A stretch of 64,000 bases of DNA from Oehlia diaphana (taxonomy: Eukaryota; Glomeromycota; Glomeromycetes; Glomerales; Glomeraceae), in NCBI GenBank assembly GCA_003833135.1, contig QZLH01000366.1, positions 34,466 to 98,465 of the forward strand, in the 5' to 3' direction. A model generated the notes under the pieces. The model saw nothing but the letters and a program-made list of their open reading frames with translations. It was not told the DNA's origin and did not search any database. Both the position numbers and the translations under genes were made by a program. This document shows, in pieces, positions 36,460 to 48,741 of this stretch (position 1 is its first letter; each line of letters begins with the position of its first letter).

Positions 36460-38340
36460 ATGTTCTTTTCTAAAGTCAAGTTTCGTGCGCAAACTACATA
36501 TCAGTTAAACCATGCACACAAATTACCGCTTATTTCTGCTGTACCTTCAACGAATCTTACTTTATCGTGTTCTTTTTTACTAATCGGGCTATATGGTCTA
36601 TTTGGTTATAATCTCACTAACCTTTTTGACGCTTACAGCAATCGTATTGCCACCTTATACTTCATGCTTAATGCTCCTACTATGGCCTTTATTGGTCTCA
36701 TATGTCTTAATCTTTTACATAATTTTCTTTGATCACAGATTTTTTAGCATGGACAGATGTCCCGTGCCTCAAAGCTGGCTGGTTTTATCACGAAATCAGA
36801 GAAGCTTGTTCTATGAATATTCAATTATGCTCTCCAGCCTCTCTTCCTATGACTAAAGGGCAATACCCTCATTTCACAATTCTTCTGATATTTCATAAAC
36901 ATATGAATCTCTTCAAACAAAAAACATTCACTTCCCTTCGCAATTTACTATTGATGATGGTAACTGTCTTTCTGATATTAAACGAATTTCTTTGGCTCGC
37001 TCCAATGGAATATACCGAGTTGGTATCGTCTATTAATCTCTTTGGTATACATTAATCCATCCATTTTACATCTCAAAATGAATTACTTGGTTGATGAATA
37101 GCTTATCCCTTGTCGCCCGCTGGACTTCTTGGATTTTTCCAAACAAAACAAGATTTTGTAAGCAGTAACTTATCGAGTTAATGATAACGTGACACTTTTT
37201 GGAAGAATCTTGATTACTTCTTCAGTATCGCATGAACTCATTCTCCCCACTATCAGCCAGTTTCTTCATCTTCCTTCTCTCAGAAAGATTTTACTCCGCA
37301 TTCACGATAATTGCAATTCGTATTTATTTAATAATCTGTATATTAAACAGTCTAAGCATGTTATGGACACGCGTCAAATGCATTCTGTTTAATTAAAATT
37401 TCCTTATATGACACTATTGCCCTTCCTTATGTTTCTAATAAATTCGTCTTCCGTCTGTTTTAACGTTATTGCAACTCTGACCTTTCGCATCACCTAGTAA
37501 TTTAATAGTTACCTCTCCATCATTTTATTCTTTATACTGATGGTTCAGTGTCTAACTTTGGCTATCGATATGGGTATCACTTGGCGACAAATTGATGATG
37601 ATAATTTCATTTTGACATACCGTGCAGTGTCATGGCCGTCTTCTCTTCAGCAGAATTATCTGCAGTAATTTCCATATCCCAAATAATTCGTCTTATGGAC
37701 TTTATTATTTTGGAGATCTAGCACTATCTAAATCGATCAATTTCGTTTGGCATAAAATTAAAGCTCATTTATCTACTCACCATAGAAATTACAACTCTTT
37801 CTTTTCTTCCGACCTTTCTAAACTCATATCTCTCAATTATTTAGAATACTACGACGACCCCTATTGATTAATATAGATATAAGAAAATTCATCTCGATAT
37901 AACAAGATATTTTAAATTTCTTAAAATTCTTTTATTTAACATGAATGTCGAAGTTCTTACCCATTTTTCAAATATCCATTGCCTGCTACTATGGTATCTA
38001 TCAAGTTTCTGCTATATGACTATCGACCTTCTCAGAGAACTTATTCTGCGTGTTCTGTTATCTTTGGTCGTGAAAGTATACAACTCTCCAATAAGTTGCT
38101 CTTTAAACCCCAACGTACGGCCTTTTCTTTATATATGGATACCTCGCTGCTAGAGCTTTGTGGATTAGTGTTTTACACAAAATATTTCCTGATCTGACAA
38201 ACGTATCCCACATCTCGCATTATTCAGTCTCGTCTTCCTGTTCAGCCTATGGTTTCCTCCTTACAATGGCCGCAGCAGAAAATAAACCAACCAAGCGTTA
38301 TACTGAAATAATACAAAGGAAGACGGTTACAAAAGGATTC
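36460..38340 (+). pseudogene. Decayed LINE-like retrotransposon with RNase H domain
   Basis: Short frames on the + strand carry an RNase H pattern in the right order. It begins FYTDGSV near 37530-37555 (first catalytic Asp), then SWPSSLQQ near 37633, close to the family WPSSTKAE motif with the catalytic Glu. NFVWHKIKAH near 37740-37770 corresponds to the conserved KVKGH segment. Many stops and frame changes lie between. The upstream part (36460-37400) has open but uninformative segments that could be reverse-transcriptase remains; I could not find a YxDD box. Base composition is less AT-rich than the flanks. A non-LTR element of the type frequent in Rhizophagus is the best fit. Confidence 0.5.
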
Positions 38341-38399
38341 ACCAAGTCCAAACATTACCTTTATCAAAAAAACACCGCGACCTATAGAGGGTGATTAAG

Positions 38400-39567
38400 A
38401 CCAACTAATCGGATGTATCTAATTAAACAAATTAGAAAATCATTGTTCGATAACGCAAAAAATCTGAAATATAAGATACCCATGAGAAATCTCGGTTTTC
38501 CCTGATAGAGTTAAAATCGAGACATACACCGATGTTTTATCGTTAATAAATTAGAGTTTCTTTTTTAGGTTAATTTAATTTTATTTTCTGTACAACTAGT
38601 CATGTATATATAATTTTTATTTTAAATTAAATAGTTATCTCTGACATACTAAAAAAATTCTGTCATGTATATTATATGCGATTTTTGCTTACTTATAAAG
38701 TTTGGCATATGAAACCAGAGTAAAGTTGGCTACGGTTCTCCGGGTCGGCTTGGTTTACAGTTTTTTGATTTAAACTACATTGTATATAGTTTCTTGTAGT
38801 TTGTACTGAAACTTTATTTACTCTGTAAATAGACTATAGAACATCATCAATTGAACCACACATCAGTATTAATTTCATAAGTATAGGTATAATACTGTAC
38901 TTGTAAGAAATTACATTTTTCATAATGATACTAACTTCGAATTTTTATTTTTCTATTTGCTAATTTCAGAACATAATTTATCATTTTGGTCAAATAAATT
39001 CAAAATCCTAGCAGAATTAAACTACATATATATCAATTTATGAGTATAAGGATAATACTTGTAGAAAAAACCATCACCCCTGTTGACTTTCACCTCTAGT
39101 GAGCATTAATATCATCTTTATTAAAATAATTTTTATATTAACTATTAGTAATGATTATAAAATTGGTTAAAACTAAAGGTTATTATTCTTGATTTTTTTT
39201 AATCAAAATGTGAATAAACTTTGCATTGTGCATTTAATTAATAATTAGAAATTTTACAAAATTTGGCATTTGTAATAAATTGTAATAATTTGTATATTTA
39301 ACCAGTTGAGTAAACCATGTATTAATTTTATCAATTATTACTAGGATGACTTCAAGATCTTTGATATACAATTTTGCTTCATTAAAAAAAATAATAATAA
39401 TAATTTCTTTAATGGCAAAAGTCACAGAATATTTATATGTTATCATTTCCATAAAATATAATATCAAATTTGATAATTAAATCAATAAAGGAGTTTAAAT
39501 ATTTATATACTATTATTAAAGTTATAAACCATGAATTAGTAACGTATTCCAATAAAAAATAAATAAA
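38400..39567. other. AT-rich intergenic DNA
   Basis: 3' flank of the aldo/keto reductase gene and spacer. No gene or bounded repeat recognised. Confidence 0.45.
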
Positions 39568-41027
39568 TTAATAAAATACATTTCTTACCTTCATAGCCCA
39601 TTCAGGATGAATTGTACCAACCATTTCAATAGAATTAATGACTTGACGAATTTCATCTAAATCTTCATTAGTAAGACGTATATTTTGAGTATTAAAATTT
39701 TCTTCCAAATATTTTATTCTTTTGGTGCCAGGAATAATAATAATATTATCTCTCTGATTAATAATAATCAAATCAATTTAGTATTAAAAAAATCATATTT
39801 TGGTGAAAAAAAAAAAAGATATTAACTTGAGCCAAAGTCCAAGCTAAACAAAGTTGACTCGGAGTAAGCCCTTTCTTGGTAGAAAGTTCTTGTAATTTAT
39901 ATACGAGTTCTAAATTCTTTTTAAAATTTTCACCCTGAAAACGCGGAATTTTTCTCCTCAAATCGTTTGGTTCAAGATCATCAAAAGACTTAATCGTACC
40001 CTTACAAAATATTATGTATTTGTTTAGATATAAAAAATATATATATTATTTTATTATAAGAACAAAATAGTTTTTAATTACGCTTAAGAATCCACGTCCG
40101 AGTGTACCGAATGCCACGATGGTAACACCTAATTCACGACAAGCTTCCATAATTCCATTATTTTCAATATTAATAAACCAAGGACCATATTCAACCTAAT
40201 TGTTATGTTCCAAATGTTAAATAATATAATAATTAAATATAATCGATTGATTTAAATTTACCTGAATTGCAGAAATAGGATGAACTTTATATGCTCTTCT
40301 AAGAGTTTCAGCAGAACATTCAGAAATTCCAAGGTATTTAACTTTACCTTCTTTAACAAGTTCTGCCATGGCTTCAACAGTCTCTTCAATAGGCCTAAAT
40401 AATTTTTCATTACATTAAAATAAAAATTAAAAATTCCTAAAAAGAATTGATTGATTTTTTTTTTAGAAATTTACGTATTCGGATCCACACGATGTTGATA
40501 ATAAAGATCTATATAATCCACTCCTAATCTTTTTAAAGATCTTTCACAAGCTTGTCGAACATATTCACGTTTTCCTGATACTTCGTAAGATTGATCGGGT
40601 TTACGAATATAACCAAATTTTGTACAAATAAATATTTTGTCACGATGTTCTTTAAGAAATTGCGAAAGTAATCTTTCGTTATGACCATCAATTCCATAGA
40701 TATCCTAAATAATTTTGTTAAAAATTTACTGAAAATTATGGGAGGTACATTAATTACATAGTACTGTATATATGCATGTATTAATACTTGCAGAAGTATC
40801 CCAAAAAGTGCAGCCTATTTCAATTGCACGATTTAAAACTTTTAAACTTTCGTTCGAATCAGATGTTCCATAAATTGCGCTAGTTTCCTTTTCATTTTTT
40901 TTGGAAATATTAAATAAGATAAAACTTGATAAAAGTATATAAAGATTATTAAATTTTATACCATGCATCCTAAACCGATAGCTGGAACCTTAACACCAGT
41001 TTTACCAATTTCACGAAGTTGGACCAT
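39568..41027 (-). CDS. Aldo/keto reductase (YakC/AKR13-like)
   Basis: Seven exons (41027-40962, 40887-40792, 40704-40475, 40394-40262, 40195-40082, 40000-39827, 39753-39568) keep phase to 332 residues, a normal length. The AKR catalytic set is visible: WDTSDIYG (Asp and Tyr), KFGYIR (Lys) and YYQHRVD (His). [11 protein letters not shown] and [14 protein letters not shown] belong to the NADPH-binding face. Such enzymes reduce aldehydes and ketones with NADPH; the substrate is unknown. The intron after WDTS must use a GC donor (GCAAGT) to give DIYG in frame; no GT donor there works without adding or shifting residues. The final exon ends shortly after HPEWAMK with a possible donor (GTAAGA) at that point, so a further 3' exon cannot be ruled out. 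Confidence 0.9.
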
Positions 41028-44000
41028 TTTATACGTATTATGTAAAAATATTTTCTTTTTTTTTAATTCAATATGAAAGTTTTTTTTTTAATAAATTCTC
41101 ATAATAAAATTTATTTGCTATAAAAAAGGGGCGAATCTTTTATATTGCTCAAGGCGGTGAATTGTTAATCCGAAATTTTATTATTTTATATTACATGATT
41201 TACGGACGAGTCCCGAGACCGTTCGGGCATGTGATTTTGTGTTCCGGATATTCTGAACCGTAATCTTTTAAATTCAAAACTGCTAAGCTGTTTAGACATT
41301 GGATGGAATTGCGGAGTATATGATAAAATATAGGTACAATACCGCTATCATATACGATTTGGTAATACTATTATAGCATGATTGTTTACTTATAGTTATG
41401 AACTAAATATCAAATAAAAAAAAAATTATAGTTGTAATATACCGAAAGTTTAGTGTTTTTGAAGATTAGAAAGGTATTCTGTATTTAGTTACGTTACGAC
41501 CAAAAATAAAAGGATTCTTAATGAAAGGAATTAAGTAATTTATAACTCACGTATTATATTGAAATGTATAACTTTTAATAAAACAATTTCAAATATCGCT
41601 GCTATGATGAAATCATACCAGTGATTAATTATAATTAGAAAATAGAAATTAATATAAAATTATGTAATAGTTATTTCACGGGAAGCCGTAGATATTTGAT
41701 CACGGATGAAATCAAGGCTGATCCATGAAATAACCGTATACAACTTTAAACCAATTTTAAACCAATTTTAAACTGATGAATTTTTTTAGCTTATCCTTTT
41801 TAAATAAACATCGCCCATAAAAATATCAATAAGAAAATCACGAAAACGTGGTATAAATTTAAATAAGCATTCAAAAGTTAATTGCATATATATATATGTC
41901 GTGCGTCAGATGCCCGATTTGTGTCAGATGACTCCAGCCTACATTATCGGCCCAATATTATAATGCCTTAAGTGGATTGGCCAGCATTACTAGGCCAGCC
42001 GTTCATATACATTTCATTAAAAATTAGGTAAGTTCTAAAGTTGCATTCTATAATATAAGCTTCAAATAAATAGTGAGGTTTATATTTGAAAGGAACCTTT
42101 AGTACTTTTTTATAACTTATGAGTACACAACTGATATCTGTGAAATTATAATACTTCAAGATATATAATATATATAAATTAAATAAAGAAGGAACTGTAA
42201 TAATAAGATCAGTTTCATTATTCTATTATATATGCTATTAAAATTATAATAAAATATTATCTTATAGATATTGTATAAATTATATTTATATTGATTAACA
42301 TAAATTAACTAATATAAAAACTATTATATAATATTTATATTATTATATAACTATAATAATTTAAATATTTAATAACTTGATATATAATGGAATTTTATAA
42401 TATTATAAATATATTAAGTTGTTAGTAAACATTAATTTATTAGTAAAGACTTAATTTACAGTATTATAAAACAATACTAATGCTATTTTTCTTTATTTTT
42501 TAAGTTTTTAGTTTTTTTTAAGTAAAATATACAGTAAGTATTATTTGAATAAAAATGTAATTGTATAATAGCATTATAAAGCAATATTAATACTTTTTTT
42601 TATTTTTAGGCAAAATTTAAACTAACTCAACTACTCAAGCCCAACTTATAAATCTAAAATTTAATTCAAATAGTTCAAATTAATATTTATTGTAGCTTAA
42701 TTTATTATATAAACTTAGTTTTGCATGATTTTTTAGACTGAATTTAAGTTATACCCTAGTTTGGTTTAATAAACTAGCTTATATAAAATGTTAAATTAAG
42801 AAGATTTGAATATTAGGTTTAAGAGCTGAAAGATTATTTATACTAAATATTTTTTATAAAAATAAAATAAAAAAATATAATTTACTTGCCTTTTTATACT
42901 TCTTAAAGAATATATTTGCTTTTAAATTTTATGGAAATAATTTTCATTACATTTAATTAGATAATCTGAAATATTTTATTTTAATAGCTTTTTTTTAAAT
43001 ATTTGTATATCTGTTTGATATAAAAGAAAGTAAGTCTTTAGATTCAATACTAAATAGGTATCAGAAAAATATATTATTGTAATACCAGATAACTTGTGTG
43101 ACAACATGTGATCTGTTAGGTGACTTAAGTCATGCATATTTATTAATTTTAAATTCAATAAGGCTTCAGTTTAAAAAAAAAATGTTGCTAATTATGGTCA
43201 AAATTTAAACTTATGTGATTTATCCGAAAAGGTGGGGTTAAAATTGTAATTGTTCTCAACCTTTTTTTGCCATGTAGGATTATCTTAAATTTTCTGCGTA
43301 TTAATTTTCGTATATTTTTATATAACAAAATTCACGTGTAAATTATAATTCGCTACAATATCTTTTACTAATGCTAATGATATATTCTATCGATATGAAA
43401 GATAGTGATTAAGAGTCCCTAATACAAATTTGGTATTGATGTTAATGTATACGGAGTTAATATTTGAAAATAATTAATTTTGTGTTTGTATTAGAAGGAC
43501 CCTGAGTGGATGATTCCTTTCGACCATATGATCAAGTCAATTATTACCAAAAAAAAATAACATGGACCCATGGATGCAGGGCACATTAATGTATACCAAA
43601 TTTATGCATGCCCCTATCTGCTATGACCTATCACCCACGCCCCGTCATATCTTATAAAATTCACGTGATTTATGTTTATGTTAAATATTATTGAAAATTT
43701 ATTCCGGTTCCTTGTCTATATTATAAAAATTATATATTGAAAATATCCATTAGCGACGCATATATAAAATATCGAATATTCTTTCTCATTTTCTGAATGA
43801 AATATGTATTTCTTTCAGGTTTATTTCAAATTTGATAAATAGAATAAATAAAGTTCTTGAAATCTATTAAAAATATGTAAATAAAAATATATATATGGTA
43901 TATACTTGATAAGAAAAACTGGAATCAAATCCGGATCTACCAAAAATATTTATGATCGATAGTTCTGAGTTCTTTCTCTCTTTTTTTTTTTTTTTATTCT

Positions 44001-45462
44001 TTTTATCCTTTATAAAATTTATAGATTTTTATTTAGGGTTTGTTTATAAACATTAAATGTTATTGTAAAAAACCATAACGGAATTATTAAATAATTTTAC
44101 TTGCCGATAAACTTGAAATTGTACAAGTTTTATTTTAGTAATTGAAAATCACATGTCACCAAACTCGCGTAATATTTTTAGTAAATGATATTTTTTTTTT
44201 TGGCGTGACAAAGATTTATCAAAAAGATGAAATAATAGATGAAATCATCATGCTTCATCGTACTTCATCGATTCTATGTATTTTCTTTGTAATAATGATA
44301 AAATATTATAATCAAGGAAAAAATCAACGTCAGAATCGATGTTGTTTCATTGGTTTCATCGGTATTGAAATCAAAGCATATGGTCAGATTATTCAATATA
44401 TTAAAGAAAAATTATAGGTTTAGTTAAAATATTTTTATTTTTGTTATTATTATTTATTTATGTATCGACAAGTTGCATACTATGACCTTCTAAATTAAAA
44501 TTTTTGTGGTTGACCACTAGGACCGTTTACTATGAGGCCGTTGTTCAATATAAGCAGGGATAAGCACAATGACCTTATACATGTAACTTGTAAGATATTT
44601 AAAATATTTATGAAAATACGTAAGATAGTTAATTGCATATCTAAAATGAAAATAAACCATGATAATTATATCATTAATAGTTTTAAATTTTCACAAATAT
44701 AATTGTGATGTAAATCTAATCTAAAAGTAGGATATTATTTGGAGTCCCGGTAACAATTGTCAATAATGTGTAATAATACAATCTGTTGAAAATTTACAAG
44801 ATAGGAAATTGTAATAAATTCCGAAAAGAAATTCTTTTTGTTACGAATAACAACATAACAAATATTGACTAATACTTAATGTCGGTATCTCATATTTTCG
44901 GGAAAACACTAATTTTCCGTTTTGATATCATATTGATATAATATATAATCATATAAATACAAACTCATCCCTTTTTTCGTTTTTTGAAAGAAAGTTTAAA
45001 ACTTTTTAGTATGTAATATAATCTAAAACTTAAATCAATAAACCTCTTTCTTTTCTTATTGAAACGTCGAAAATTGGACTTTTTAAGCCAATAATATCAT
45101 TGTATTTCAAGCAAGTTTCAAAAAGAAAGTTTCGGGAATTTAATGGTAATATTTCTAAGTTTAGGTATTTTAGGGGTGGGAAATTAATCTGAAACAAAAA
45201 AAAAAAAAAAAATTTCCTGTTTCTTAATAGTTATATATTTGTGTTCATTCAGATAAAAGGATAATTCAAAAGTTTATAATAACGAAAAAATCTTCGGCGA
45301 GGACTGTGGGGTTTTAATTCATTTATGCATAAGTGCATTGTATTAATTTAACAAAGGTAATTTAAAATTCCTGTACGCGATAATGAATATATTTTCTTTT
45401 ATATATAAATTGAATTTTTCCGCCCTTGGAAATAGATATAGTATCAAAAAAAAAAAAAAAAA
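41028..45462. other. 4.4-kb AT-rich intergenic region
   Basis: I saw no convincing gene. A 91-codon open frame at 44142-44417 has no recognisable motif. A short hairpin with arms GTTATTTCACGGGAAGCC and its near complement lies at about 41669-41738. Much of 42200-43000 is almost pure A/T. Confidence 0.45.
45445..45462. repeat. Poly-A tract abutting the start codon of the TPR-MBL gene
   Basis: About 18 consecutive A precede the ATG at 45463, so the transcript leader probably ends in oligo(A). Confidence 0.85.
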
Positions 45463-47170
45463 ATGCTTTCAAATTTTATGTCATTTTTTCAATGTACAGC
45501 AAAGAATTTAAAACGTTCCTCTTCTATATCCTCCTCTTCTTGTTGTAGACAACAATATAAACGTAATATGATTTCAGGAACAAATATGTCAAAGTTATCC
45601 GCAGCATTCCGGCCTTCTGCGCCAAACGATAGAACATTTAAATCTGTTAGTAAAGCTAATGAATACTTTGCTAAAAAAGAATATAAATTAGCTATAGGTA
45701 ATTATAAAAAATGATTTTTCTCATTACGAAAGATTTGTTAAATTAATTTTAAACTTTTAAATTTTTAGATGAATATACTAAAGCATTAACATTAGCACAA
45801 CCAAGTTTAGATAAAAAAAACACAACAGCATTTTCAGCATTAATATTTTCAAATAGAAGTGCAAGTTATTATCAATGTAATAAATGGATTGAAGCTGTTA
45901 AAGATGCAGATCAAGTGATTCGTATAAAACCTGAATGGCCAAAAGTAAATTCTTAATCATATTATTCTTTATATTTGAGTATTTTTTTTTTTTTTTAACG
46001 ATTATCCATTTTTTTTTAGGGATATTTTCGAAGAGCCGAAGCAAATTTAAAACTTGGAAAATATGATGAGGCTTTAGAAGATTATTATACAGCACAAAGA
46101 AAGGACCCTCAAAATCCACAAATAACATTACGAATTGCCAAAACTTTAATATTAAAAGATAACCAAGATATGAGTATGTTATTTACTACTATAACATGAA
46201 CTCGTATTCTTAAGATTTGACCTAATTTTTCAAATTTTTTTTTTTTTTTTTATTAATAAAGAACTAGAAATTTATGCATTAGAACCTGGACATGATATAT
46301 GCTTGCATACAAAGACAAATCCTATACAAAATAAAATATTTGATTTTGCAATTGAGATGAAAAATATAATTTATATCATAGCAGATCTTGAAACACGTAA
46401 ATGTGTAGTTATAGATGCAGTAAGCAGACTTTAATATGTTTAATATGTTTGATGTGTTTTATGAAAAATTATATAATTTTAACGTTTAATTAATTCATTC
46501 ATCTTTTTTAATTTAGTGTTGGGATGTTGATGGAATATTGAGATTTATTAAAAAACAAAAATTAGACCTTGTTGGAGCTATTGTAACACATTATCATTTT
46601 GATCATGTGGGAGGTAAATAAAAGTATTTTAATTCCTATTTATCAAATCGAAATTTTAAATAATTATTTTATTATATGATTTTAGGTATACCACCATCTC
46701 CATATGATCAATTTCGTATAAAAGTATCAGGAATATATAGTTTAATGCGTCGTGTACCAAAGTTATCAGTATATATAAATCCAGCAGATATTCCACATGT
46801 ATTAAAATCAAATCCTGGAATGTCAGAGTTGAAAAGACGTATAATTTCAACACCAAATAAATTTACATTAAAATTAGGTAATTTAACAAATTTACAATTT
46901 ATACATGTACCGGGACACACAGAGGGTAGTCAAATTATACTTGTCAATGAAACAAGATTATTCACTGGTGATACATTAATGGTTGGATGTGTAGGTAGAA
47001 TAGATTTACCTGGTGGAGATATTAAAGAAATGAAAAAAACTTTAAAAGAAAGATTAAGTGATTTAGAGGATGGTACTGTTGTATATCCTGGTCACAATTA
47101 TGGTGGAGAATGGACTACAATTGGTATAGAAAGAGAGAAAGGTATTATTGGAAAATTTAAAAGAAAGTAG
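45463..47170 (+). CDS. TPR domain fused to glyoxalase II-like metallo-beta-lactamase hydrolase
   Basis: Six exons (45463-45697, 45769-45944, 46020-46173, 46262-46419, 46517-46613, 46686-47170) keep phase to 434 residues. Residues 1-50 are Ser/Arg/Lys-rich with no acidic residue (mitochondrial-like leader), but internal ATGs would give a cytosolic form. Residues about 65-195 hold three TPRs (ANEYFAKKEYKLAIDEYTKA; FSNRSASYYQCNKWIEAVKD; FRRAEANLKLGKYDEALEDY). The metallo-beta-lactamase domain follows: VTHYHFDHVGG (HxHxDH), HVPGHTEGSQ (His), LFTGDTLMVGCVGRIDLPGG (bridging Asp) and YPGHNYGGE (last His), so all metal ligands are present. Ligand order matches glyoxalase II/ETHE1-type thioester or persulfide hydrolases. 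The substrate is unknown; the TPR part resembles co-chaperone TPRs and may bind a partner. Confidence 0.9.
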
Positions 47171-47836
47171 AAAAAAAAAATTTGGCTGTATATTATAGAA
47201 TAAGAGTGGACTTTTTTGCATTTATTAAAATAATTCTTTCTTCAATTGTATTTATTATCAAAAACCAAAAAAAAAAATAGCATAATTATATAAAAGTATA
47301 TACATAGTAATTATTAGCATTATTAATTTATTTTTTAATTTCTCTTTATATTATAAATATTCTTGTATTATATCAATAATATTTTATATTATTAAAAATA
47401 CATAGAAGTATATTTTATACTTAACAATAAAATATACATGCATTATACAATCCAATCCATGATTAAGTAATCTCTATGAATTATTATTTTATAACAGTTC
47501 TCTTTTTTCTTTTACAAATATTAAAAAGATTTTTATTACAAATATTAGAAATTGAATTCATTTGGATTGTCTTATAATCTTAATAGAAAAAAAAAAAGAC
47601 ATGATACTAAATATCGTAAAAAAAAAAATACTGATATACTTATATCGCATAGTTTCTGGCTGTATAGTACTAATTTATTAATATAATATATCTATGAACG
47701 CCTACCAAAATCATTTAGGGCACACTTTCTAAACTTGCGTTTCCCATTTTTTTACAGTCATGCTTTACCTAAGAAGTTTCTAACTATAACTTGCGGTGAA
47801 TGGTGAAGGATTTACCATTACAGCTAATTTCAAAAG
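47171..47836. other. AT-rich 3' flank of the TPR-MBL gene
   Basis: No gene seen. Confidence 0.45.
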
Positions 47837-48005
47837 GTCGGGACATTTAGCAAATTTTAAGAACTCGGAAATATTCGGTAAAGCTCAAAATAAGATAAAA
47901 TAAATTATACCACCATTCTCGGAACAGTACTCTAAAATTAGCGTATATTTATCAAGCTTTACCGAATATTTCCGAGTTCTTTAAAAATTTGCTAAATGTC
48001 CCGAC
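47837..48005. mobile_element. 169-bp palindromic MITE-like element
   Basis: The left arm begins GTCGGGACATTTAGCAAATT and continues through AGAACTCGGAAATATTCGG to AAAGCT. The right arm is its reverse complement over about 50 bp with only a two-base insertion. The central 65 bp loop is AT-rich and non-coding. The ends are GTCGGGAC...GTCCCGAC. No clear target duplication was seen. Confidence 0.75.
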
Positions 48006-48741
48006 TCCCGTACCAGTTTTCCACAATATTTGTCACGAGATTAATTTCGCCGAATGTCATAATGCCGGTCAATTTTAGTGGTGAGAGTTCATTCTTCCGA
48101 AGGCCAGAATTACATAATGCCAATTTCTGTCAATATCATCTTGTGAATTTATCACGTGAATCCCTTATTAACTATTGGTTAACCTGTTTGATAAGTTGAA
48201 ATTTATTAATAAGAAAAATGGCAGGGATTAATAAGTTCAGTATATTGATAAAAAGCGAATAAAGAGCTCACTTCATTTTATTTTAATAGAAATGTGCTTT
48301 GACGTAGAAAAGGATACAATCTTTTAGCCTGTGGAACTAATTTTTCTCATCCATATTGTACATTTTATTTTAATTTTGAAAATGAATATGTTCAATTTGC
48401 ATATGCAATATTCCTAACTAATAGTTTATTGAAAAATGCTCTTTCCAACTTAATCCACGTCAATAACGCGAATTACATATATTACATTAACGAAATTATA
48501 TTACAATAAAGGTAAATTATATTACAATAGCGCCCAAATCGTATTTCAATATAATGAACGCATATTAAAAAAAAAATTAAAAAAACAATCGTAAATTCCC
48601 ATCCTAAATTCAAGGAGAAACACATTATGTTATGCATATATGCAAAAGACCCTTTTAAAAAATTCTTGCTTCGCACGTTCAAAAAAAATTTTTTTTTATT
48701 TTATTAAACTTGTGATCGCCTCGGTTATAATGCATTTCATG
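48006..48741. other. Intergenic DNA
   Basis: Spacer between the palindromic element and the Clr2-like gene. No gene recognised. Confidence 0.4.

Noticed and set aside
44142..44417. 91-codon open frame
   Set aside because: No motif, biased AT-rich composition, and no splice-consistent extension; chance occurrence is likely.
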